The translations under genes were made by a program, and so were the position numbers. From the NCBI GenBank assembly GCA_030426925.1, contig JAUHXT010000009.1:1-42164 (forward strand): a DNA stretch of 42,164 bases, in the 5' to 3' direction. The notes under the pieces are model-generated. The model was not told the origin of the DNA. It worked only from the letters and a program-made list of their open reading frames with translations, and ran no database searches. This DNA is from Alphaproteobacteria bacterium (GTDB lineage Bacteria; Pseudomonadota; Alphaproteobacteria; Micavibrionales; Micavibrionaceae). Shown here in pieces: positions 34,719 through 40,937 of this stretch (position 1 is its first letter; every line of letters begins with the position of its first letter).

Positions 34719-34744
34719 TTAAAAATCTATTAACGTGATTTAAA
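34719..34744. promoter_or_regulatory. CtrA-box match with an extra half-site in phase
   Basis: TTAA-AAATCTA-TTAAC (34719-34734) is an exact match to the full CtrA consensus. A further TAAA follows at 34741-34744, again with a 7-base spacer, giving three half-sites 11 bp apart. It lies about 110-135 bp upstream of the carboxypeptidase ATG. Confidence 0.6.
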
Positions 34745-34853
34745 GACCTCCGGTCGTAAAATTGTATTCAAGAGATCACGATTGCAGTATTATTATTAAA
34801 GCAGCTTCTTCCTGAAGCTGGGGCAAAAACACTAAGGAAACGGGCGCGCACAA

Positions 34854-36335
34854 ATGATTCCTGGAAAAAATCCCCTTTTGCTGGCTATCCAATTTTTTGC
34901 CATGCTTATGGTATTTTCTGCCCCTGCGCTTGCCAATGAAAAATACGCTTCTTTTGTCATGGATGCCGATACCGGGCTGATCCTGCACCAGCGCCATGCC
35001 GATAAAAGCCTGCACCCGGCGTCTCTTACCAAGATGATGACCATGATGATGCTGTTCGAAGCGATGGATGCTAATAAAGTCAGTTCCAACACACGCATCC
35101 GTATGTCCAAACATGCGGCAAGCATGATCCCGAGCAAACTGAACATTCCAGCGGGCGGATCGATCCGTGCAAAAGACGCTATTTATGCGCTGGCGACAAA
35201 ATCCGCAAATGATGTCGCCGTGGCCGTGGCCGAACATCTGGGCGGAACGGAATCAAACTTCGCACGCGACATGACCAAGCGTGCGCGCCAGATCGGCATG
35301 ACCCGCACAACTTTCCGCAATGCGTCCGGACTGCATGATCCGCGGCAGGTCACATCGGCGCGCGATATGGCGAAGCTTGCGCGTTATATCCTGATCCGTT
35401 ACCCGCATTACTATCATTATTTCGGGACCAAGAGCTTTACCTATCAGGGCAGTACATACCGCAACCACAACAAGCTGCTCGGCACATATGAAGGCGTCGA
35501 CGGTTTCAAGACAGGTTATATCAACGCTTCCGGCTTCAACCTTGTGGCTTCGGCCAAGCGCAACGGCAACCGTATTATCGGTGTGGTCTTTGGCGGGCGG
35601 TCGGGCAAGACCCGTAATGAACACATGGTTGCGCTCCTTGATCAGGGATTTGCCCGGCTGGACAAGGTGCGCATTGCAGCGGCTGCCAGTGTTCCACTGC
35701 CTGACCGCAAGCCGCCAGTCGGATTGAGCACGGTTGCAAGCAGCAATTCTTACACCTCCCTATCATCGCTGGGTTCTGATACATCGCGCCGTACACGCAT
35801 TGCCACAGCCGCGCCGACAACCCATGAACGGCCGCAGCGTTTGAAAAATATGGATATCGGCGCGTTCAGCGAACTGATCGGCCAGGGCGATTACGACCCG
35901 GCGGTTTCAAAGCGCCTGGAAACAGGTCTGCTGGCCGTTGCCGTTCATAAAGGTGAATATGAACCGAACCCCGATGTTTCCGTCGTTGATAAAGGCGTGC
36001 GTGAAGTCGGATATGCGGTCATGTCGCGCATGGAACAAACGCCTGAACGCCCTGCAAAGCCTGCGACAGCCAATCAGACCCGCACCATTGCCTACGCCCC
36101 GACCGGGCGCTGGGCCATCCAGATAGGGGCCTATAACAGCCGCGCGCATACTGATTACGCCCTGCGTAAAGCCGTCGCGCAACTGCCGACCAGCCTGAAC
36201 CGCGGCAGCCCCAGTGTCGTGCCCCTGCGCACTGCCGACGGGCTTTTGTACCGCGCGCGCCTAACGGGCTACAGCCGCTCCGAAGCGCAGGCCGCATGCA
36301 AACATTTCAAAGACTGCATGACCATCGCGCCGTAA
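34854..36335 (+). CDS. D-alanyl-D-alanine carboxypeptidase with SPOR domain
   Basis: A 493-residue periplasmic PBP5/DacF-like enzyme that removes the terminal D-Ala from peptidoglycan stem peptides. A signal peptide (1-27, ending APALA) is followed by the penicillin-binding motifs Ser57-Leu-Thr-Lys60, Ser117-Ala-Asn119 and Lys219-Thr-Gly221. A Pro/Thr-rich linker (about 280-405) follows, then a SPOR domain (about 408-490: WAIQIGAYNSRAHTDYALR ... VVPLRTADGLLYRARLTGYSRSEAQAAC), which in other proteins binds denuded septal peptidoglycan. That points to a role at the division site. The CtrA-box pair upstream fits cell-cycle control. The next gene, pilin-like, starts on its stop (TAATG). Confidence 0.94.
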   Translation: MIPGKNPLLLAIQFFAMLMVFSAPALANEKYASFVMDADTGLILHQRHADKSLHPASLTKMMTMMMLFEAMDANKVSSNTRIRMSKHAASMIPSKLNIPAGGSIRAKDAIYALATKSANDVAVAVAEHLGGTESNFARDMTKRARQIGMTRTTFRNASGLHDPRQVTSARDMAKLARYILIRYPHYYHYFGTKSFTYQGSTYRNHNKLLGTYEGVDGFKTGYINASGFNLVASAKRNGNRIIGVVFGGRSGKTRNEHMVALLDQGFARLDKVRIAAAASVPLPDRKPPVGLSTVASSNSYTSLSSLGSDTSRRTRIATAAPTTHERPQRLKNMDIGAFSELIGQGDYDPAVSKRLETGLLAVAVHKGEYEPNPDVSVVDKGVREVGYAVMSRMEQTPERPAKPATANQTRTIAYAPTGRWAIQIGAYNSRAHTDYALRKAVAQLPTSLNRGSPSVVPLRTADGLLYRARLTGYSRSEAQAACKHFKDCMTIAP

Positions 36336-37036
36336 TGAAGAACCCGGCATCCAGCAATCATCCAGAGTCCGGCAACGTCCTGATTTATATTATCGGCGCA
36401 ATTTTTCTTATCGGCCTTCTGACTGTCATACTGAAAGGGACAACGACTCCCGGCTCCGGCATAGATTATGAAGCAATGATTTTAAAAGCATCACAGGTGC
36501 GCGCCTATGGTGCGGAACTGGAGCGCGGGGTTAGCTACGTTTTACGCAACGGGCGCAGCGAAACGGAAATCAGCTTTGCTCATCCGAACCATTCCAGCGT
36601 GTATGGAACATACGGTTCCGATCCAACGGCAGAAGTTTTTAATCTGCAGGGCGGCGGCGTCACGTGGAAGGACAATGATTCCGATATCCAGACAGCCGAT
36701 ACAGACTGGGTATTTACCGCGACATCTGACATGAACCTTGTCGGTGATTCCAGCAATATGGATCTTGTTGCCGTGCTGCCCTATATCACGCAGGACCTTT
36801 GCCTTTACATCAATGAACAAACCGGTATTGATTCCGACCCGATTGAAAATATCGACAATCTAGGCGACGCCTATGTGCTGACACCGTTCGCCGGATCGTT
36901 TTCGGGCAGTGAAACCTTCCTTGGCGATACGCCGACTGAATTCAAACCGGAAGGGTGCGGGCGTGAAGCTGCCGGCGGTGGCGGCAGTATGCCGGACGGG
37001 ACAATGTTTTATTATAAAGTTTTGCTGGCGCGGTAG
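36335..37036 (+). CDS. Pilin-like single-pass exported protein, paralog of the gene at 29368
   Basis: A 233-residue protein with no known family. N-terminus: a short polar leader with PESGNV (10-15) and a hydrophobic helix (about 15-33, LIYIIGAIFLIGLLTVIL), as in prepilins. The soluble domain is acidic and beta-rich, with two conserved cysteines (in DLCLYINE and in EGC). It shares the ordered motifs listed at the other paralog and about 35-40 identical residues over the aligned blocks by eye; a real alignment is needed. The ATG overlaps the carboxypeptidase stop by one base, so it is translationally coupled to that enzyme. It is convergent with the 61-residue lipoprotein gene (1 bp gap). Confidence 0.75.
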   Translation: MKNPASSNHPESGNVLIYIIGAIFLIGLLTVILKGTTTPGSGIDYEAMILKASQVRAYGAELERGVSYVLRNGRSETEISFAHPNHSSVYGTYGSDPTAEVFNLQGGGVTWKDNDSDIQTADTDWVFTATSDMNLVGDSSNMDLVAVLPYITQDLCLYINEQTGIDSDPIENIDNLGDAYVLTPFAGSFSGSETFLGDTPTEFKPEGCGREAAGGGGSMPDGTMFYYKVLLAR

Positions 37037-37037
37037 C

Positions 37038-37223
37038 TTACTGCGTTACGTAACCTTCACCGAAAATCGGGCCGAGCGGTTTTTCCTTCGGCAATCCGGG
37101 ATTGGCCCCTGTGTGATTGTCGATGTCCATCGCTTCATTCAACTGTTCGGCATTGTTATAGCGCGTACAACCGGTAAAGGCGCAGGCGCATAAAACAATC
37201 AGGCACAAACGGAAAAGCATCAT
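37038..37223 (-). CDS. Small lipoprotein, 61 residues
   Basis: Lipobox FTGC (Cys19) after a hydrophobic signal peptide; a mature peptide of only 43 residues, without Trp, rich in Gly, Asn and Pro (TRYNNAEQLNEAMDIDN). Unrecognised family. The preceding AGGGG supports the start; the second Met is an alternative. It follows the 204-residue lipoprotein gene by 12 bp and is likely in its operon. Short size and lack of repeats suggest a structural or accessory envelope role, but nothing more can be said. Confidence 0.7.
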   Translation of the reverse strand: MMLFRLCLIVLCACAFTGCTRYNNAEQLNEAMDIDNHTGANPGLPKEKPLGPIFGEGYVTQ

Positions 37224-37235
37224 CGCTTACAGCCC

Positions 37236-37850
37236 CTAATAATCCTCACGGGAATAGTCACCTTGCAGCGCAGACGGTAACTGGAATCCGAAATAATGTT
37301 CGGCACCGTCAATCCGGTAACGACCGCGCTGTTCGGTCAACATGGTTGCTTCCTTGCCCGTACCGTTCATAACCTGCAGGATGATTTCGACATTTTCGCC
37401 CGTATCCATCACGGCGTCCGGATATTCATCGGCATCCAGTTTGGGCTGTTCCAGCATTTCGGCATCGTACGTAAAGTAATACGCATCCTGTTCGGACGTC
37501 GCCAGCGTATACCCCTGATGGCGCATGGCTTCGCGCAGGTCATTATCCACTTGCGCATAAAACACGTTCATCGGTTCATGCGGAATGACATGAATCGGCT
37601 TTGGCGGAAGGCCGGCACGTTCGGTCAGGTTTTCAACCAGGTCGTAGAGCGCATTACGGAACTGCTGTGCCTGTTGCGGGCCCATAGCCTGACGCTGCAT
37701 TTTCGTTACGCGCGCAGATTCCGGCGGCAACGGCGATTTGTAGGCATCATTGTGATATTTATAGCCTGTCGGTATGGCGTTGGGTGTTTGCATACAAGCC
37801 CCAAGCAAGATAGCAGACGCCAGCGGAAGAATGGTTTTAGCTTTGAACAT
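37236..37850 (-). CDS. Lipoprotein of unknown function, 204 residues
   Basis: Lipobox ILLGAC (Cys19) and AAGGAG 12 bases before the ATG, so the start at 37850 is preferred to the opening of the frame at 37922. The mature protein has a helical QQAQQFRNALYDLVENLTERAG segment followed by an alternating strand/helix domain: PKPIHVIPHEPMNVFYAQVDNDLREAMRHQGYTLATSEQDAYYFTYDAEML. This arrangement resembles outer-membrane lipoproteins of secretion or conjugation systems (for example TrbH-like), but I cannot claim that. It is the first gene of a two-lipoprotein operon facing the pilin-like gene. Confidence 0.75.
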   Translation of the reverse strand: MFKAKTILPLASAILLGACMQTPNAIPTGYKYHNDAYKSPLPPESARVTKMQRQAMGPQQAQQFRNALYDLVENLTERAGLPPKPIHVIPHEPMNVFYAQVDNDLREAMRHQGYTLATSEQDAYYFTYDAEMLEQPKLDADEYPDAVMDTGENVEIILQVMNGTGKEATMLTEQRGRYRIDGAEHYFGFQLPSALQGDYSREDY

Positions 37851-37965
37851 GATGGTGGCTCTCCTTGGAAGAATTAAGAGCGAATAAGACAAATACAGAC
37901 TTAAGATTACCAACTCATCCAAGGCGCGTATAGAGGGCTTGTGAAAAATACCCTCAGAAGGGATT

Positions 37966-38217
37966 TTAAGCGGCAGGGCGCTGTTGCAGCTGCTGGTGGC
38001 CGGCGGTGCGCATAATCAGGTCCAGCCCGCTTTGAGACAGGATATAGAAATTCTTTTGCAGGCCGGAGGCGCAGGGTGAGCATTTGCGTTCGATAAGCCC
38101 CATGGACAGCGCCATATAGACCGCCTGCGGGCCGTAAGAGTCCATCAGTTCCTCTTCTCTCAGCGCCGACACGGACGGGTCAAAAAATTCGGAGAGTAAA
38201 AACAAGTCGTGTAGCAT
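37966..38217 (-). CDS. Fur-box-controlled 83-residue winged-helix-like protein with CSPC motif
   Basis: A small soluble protein without signal peptide, MLHDLFLLSEFF at the start and a helix-turn-helix-like middle (DSYGPQAVYMALSMGLIERKCSPCAS). Two cysteines form a C-x-x-C motif. The C-terminus is SGLDLIMRTAGHQQLQQRPAA. The ATG at 38217 is chosen over an upstream ATG at 38265 because AGGGG stands five bases before it. A promoter with an overlapping Fur box lies directly upstream. It resembles FeoC (a small winged-helix protein with clustered cysteines that works with FeoB) only in size and shape; no FeoA or FeoB gene adjoins it. Confidence 0.65.
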   Translation of the reverse strand: MLHDLFLLSEFFDPSVSALREEELMDSYGPQAVYMALSMGLIERKCSPCASGLQKNFYILSQSGLDLIMRTAGHQQLQQRPAA

Positions 38218-38244
38218 GACATCCCCTTTCGTGAATGAAAAATG

Positions 38245-38286
38245 GATATTGATAACCATTCTCATTTAAAGGGTGAAAATAGTCAA
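38245..38286 (-). promoter_or_regulatory. Promoter with overlapping Fur box
   Basis: On the minus strand TTGACT (38281-38286) and GAGAAT (38258-38263) are spaced 17 bp. The 19-mer at 38245-38263, read on the plus strand as GATATTGATAACCATTCTC, matches the classical Fur consensus GATAATGATAATCATTATC at 16 of 19 positions and covers the -10. Iron-bound Fur would thus repress the 83-residue gene. Predicted by eye; the alphaproteobacterial regulator could be Fur or a related protein. Confidence 0.65.
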
Positions 38287-38326
38287 CGGGTGATTTTGAT
38301 TTTTTCACCATATTTTGTGTTTTTTA

Positions 38327-39799
38327 TCAGGCCGCGTCGGCAGACTTTGATTTTTCAATGATTGCGGTGGTGGAATGGCCTTCATACATCGGCATAATAT
38401 CTACGCTCCCGCCATAGGCCTGGACAATTTTTGCTTCGGGCAACTGGTCGATCGTATAGTCCCCGCCCTTGAAAAAAACGTCGGGACGCAAATGGCCGAT
38501 CAGGTCGCACGGCGTATTGTCCTGCCCGGCTTTGTCTGCACCGAACAGCACCACCAGGTCAATGGCGCCCAGCGCGCCGATAACGGCAGCGCGCGCGTTT
38601 TCATCATTGATCGGGCGTTGCGGCCCCTTCAGGATTTTGACAGACGCATCGGAATTCAGCCCGACTACCAGCTTGTCGCATTTGCCTGCAGCTTCGTTCA
38701 GGTAATTGACATGGCCGTAATGCAGAATGTCAAAACAGCCGTTGGTGAAACCGATACGCTGTCCCTGCGCTTTCCATTCTTCGACTTTCGCCTGTGCGTC
38801 GTTCCAGCTCATCACCTGTGCCTGATTGCCGTGGTCTGTATCGCGCGCCAGTTCGTCGGCGCGAATAGCGGCCGTGCCAAGCTTGCCAACCACAATACCG
38901 CCTGCCTTATTGGCCAGAGCTGCTGCGTCCTTTATATCCGCGCCTGCGGCCAGAGCTGCAGCCAGAACCGCAATCACCGTATCGCCTGCGCCGGACACAT
39001 CAAATACTTCGCGCGCACGCGTCTTTATATGCACCGCGCCCTGCCCGTTTTGAATGACGCTCATCCCGTCTTCGGAACGCGTGGCAATCACCGCTTCTAT
39101 ACCGCTTTGCTTTATTAACGCGGTGGCCGCCGCTTCGACCTCATCATCGCTGCCGACCGGCATGCCGCGCACGGCCTGTGACAATTCCTTGCGGTTGGGT
39201 GTTACAAAATCCGCTCCGGCGTAGATGGAAAAATCATCGCGCTTCGGGTCGACCAGAACGGGCACACCCGCCGCCTTCGCCTTCGTTATAATGTCCTTGA
39301 TAAAACCGGGGGTCAGTACACCCTTATTGTAATCGGACAGCACCAGCGCACCAGCCTGCGGCAGCGCTTTTTCAATGGCCTTCATCAGTGCATTCTGGAC
39401 GTCTTTTGAAATTTCCGACGTGTCTTCGGAATCGGTACGCAGCAACTGTTGGTTCTGGGCAATGAAACGGGACTTCACGGTTGTCGGGCGGGCGGCATCG
39501 TCCACCAGCGCGCCATCATCATATCCCATGGCCCTGATTATTTCGCGGACATGGTTTCCGTTTTCATCCGCGCCGATGACGGCAGCGATTGTGCAACCGG
39601 CTTCCAGTCCGGCAAGGTTGGACAGCACGTTGCCAGCACCACCCAGCATTTCCGTCTCTTTTCCTACCTTTAAAACAGGGACCGGGCCTTCGGGTGAAAT
39701 GCGCTCCGCCGCACCATAAATGAAGCGATCTAACATGATGTCGCCAACGACCAGAACGCTGGTATTTTTAATTTTGTTAATAATATCAGTGTGTTGCAT
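38327..39799 (-). CDS. hldE: Bifunctional heptose-7-phosphate kinase / heptose-1-phosphate adenylyltransferase
   Basis: Makes ADP-D-glycero-beta-D-manno-heptose precursor for lipopolysaccharide core. The N-terminal PfkB-type kinase domain (about 1-320) has VVGDIMLDRFIYG and the catalytic DVSGAGDTVIAVLAAALA; the C-terminal nucleotidyltransferase domain (about 345-480) has FTNGCFDILHYGHVNYL. At 490 residues it is the normal fused form. The ATG at 39799 is preferred over a TTG at 39814. The upstream region is shared with the divergent fusion protein gene and has a near-CtrA box. Confidence 0.96.
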   Translation of the reverse strand: MQHTDIINKIKNTSVLVVGDIMLDRFIYGAAERISPEGPVPVLKVGKETEMLGGAGNVLSNLAGLEAGCTIAAVIGADENGNHVREIIRAMGYDDGALVDDAARPTTVKSRFIAQNQQLLRTDSEDTSEISKDVQNALMKAIEKALPQAGALVLSDYNKGVLTPGFIKDIITKAKAAGVPVLVDPKRDDFSIYAGADFVTPNRKELSQAVRGMPVGSDDEVEAAATALIKQSGIEAVIATRSEDGMSVIQNGQGAVHIKTRAREVFDVSGAGDTVIAVLAAALAAGADIKDAAALANKAGGIVVGKLGTAAIRADELARDTDHGNQAQVMSWNDAQAKVEEWKAQGQRIGFTNGCFDILHYGHVNYLNEAAGKCDKLVVGLNSDASVKILKGPQRPINDENARAAVIGALGAIDLVVLFGADKAGQDNTPCDLIGHLRPDVFFKGGDYTIDQLPEAKIVQAYGGSVDIMPMYEGHSTTAIIEKSKSADAA

Positions 39800-39830
39800 A
39801 TAAAAATTGCCCAAAACTTACAATCGAATG

Positions 39831-39845
39831 TTTACCATAATTTAA
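39831..39845. promoter_or_regulatory. Near-match CtrA box between hldE and the fusion-protein gene
   Basis: TTTA-CCATAAT-TTAAC differs from TTAA-N7-TTAAC at one base. It lies 32 bp upstream of hldE and 125 bp upstream of the MshEN/protease gene start, in the divergent spacer. Confidence 0.35.
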
Positions 39846-39970
39846 CTAATATCCTCCCTTTTTCTGCCCTAATCTTTAGAATTCGTCAACTTTTACTGTG
39901 ATATTCTTAAAAGTGGGACTGTGTACATTGACTGGTATTTTAAGTTAAGACGCGAAGTTAGGGATTAAAA

Positions 39971-40921
39971 TTGGGAACAAAAAGAAAGAATAGGGGAATC
40001 CTTTCAGGTTTCAAAGCCCGGATACAAAAAAACCGGCTTGGAGAACTTCTTGTTCTCGACGGTTTCCTGTCGCCGCAGGAACTAAAACTCGCTCTCCAGA
40101 ACAGTAAGAAAGCTAACAAGCCGCTGGGTAAATACCTGGTGGAGCAGGATATCATCGAAGTCGAGGTTATCCGTCAAACACTGTTCGAGCAGTTCGCCCT
40201 TCGCTTCGTTACAACAGCCGTTACATTATTCATTTCATTCGCCAGCTTCGGGGTCACGAAACAGGCGCGGGCAGGCAGCATCAAGGACGTTCCCTCCCTT
40301 ATGCAAGTCGCCAATGAATCTTTCGCACCAGTCAGCTACTATCCCAATCTCTTCGGGTCCCAGGAAAAGCGTTCCACAAACTTAAAAGCATTTACAAAAT
40401 GGAGCGGCATGTTCGCGCGTTTCGAACGATCGTTCCAGTCCACATCCGACCAGGCGGTTATCAAAGAATTCCAGCAACAGATTGCCGGGATGCGCGGTAT
40501 GCCGCTGAATAAAATGGTTGCTGAAGTCAACGATCTGGTGAATTCAAAACGTTATATCGTTGACAGCAAGAATTACGGACAAACAGACTACTGGGCGACA
40601 CCGGTTGAATTCCTGCGCAAGGGCGGCGACTGTGAAGACTTCGCCATTGCAAAGTACACAGCCTTACGTGCCCTGGGTGTACCGGAGCAGCGTCTGCGCG
40701 TTGTGATCCTGCAGGACATGCAGAAAAATATTCCGCACGCGGTGCTGGTGGTTTATACGGACCAAGGGCCGATGCTGCTGGACAACCAGATCAAGCGCGC
40801 CGTTAAAGCCGACAGCGTTGCACATTACAAGCCGATCTTTTCCATCAACCGCGATGCATGGTGGCTACACAGCAAGCCGAAAGCCAACGTAACAGTTGTT
40901 GCTTCTTCTGCCGGCCGCTAA
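39971..40921 (+). CDS. Fusion of an MshEN-like (c-di-GMP-binding) domain, a membrane helix and a LapG-like cysteine protease
   Basis: A 316-residue protein with TTG start, supported by AGGG 7 bases upstream and by the domain start at residue 22. Residues 22-74 hold two consecutive 24-residue MshEN motifs: RLGELLVLDGFLSPQELKLA then PLGKYLVEQDIIEVEVIRQT, each with the L-G-x-x-L-V pattern and the following spaced hydrophobics (the Gly at motif position 9 is Asp in the second). A hydrophobic segment (79-95) ends near an A-x-A site (QARA). Residues ~110-310 form a bacterial transglutaminase-like cysteine protease (BTLCP) domain with Cys221 in GGDCEDFA, His256 in IPHAVL and Asp271 in LLDNQ. The family archetype, LapG, cleaves the adhesin LapA in the periplasm when c-di-GMP is low. 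Confidence 0.8.
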   Translation: MGTKRKNRGILSGFKARIQKNRLGELLVLDGFLSPQELKLALQNSKKANKPLGKYLVEQDIIEVEVIRQTLFEQFALRFVTTAVTLFISFASFGVTKQARAGSIKDVPSLMQVANESFAPVSYYPNLFGSQEKRSTNLKAFTKWSGMFARFERSFQSTSDQAVIKEFQQQIAGMRGMPLNKMVAEVNDLVNSKRYIVDSKNYGQTDYWATPVEFLRKGGDCEDFAIAKYTALRALGVPEQRLRVVILQDMQKNIPHAVLVVYTDQGPMLLDNQIKRAVKADSVAHYKPIFSINRDAWWLHSKPKANVTVVASSAGR

Positions 40922-40937
40922 TCTTTACTGAAATCTT

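Larger units (their letters stand above)
34497..34853. other. 357-bp divergent promoter region, phasin / carboxypeptidase
   Basis: No gene. It contains a leftward promoter for the phasin (34589-34617), a CtrA-box pair (34719-34744), and a short hairpin AGCTTC-TTCCT-GAAGCT near 34803-34820, about 35 bp before the carboxypeptidase ATG. Nothing else is recognised. Confidence 0.7.

Noticed and set aside
29368-37036. Assigning the pair to known type IV pilins
   Set aside because: The Glu5 after the cleavage Gly, the mark of type IV prepilins, is missing in both, so only pilin-like is claimed.
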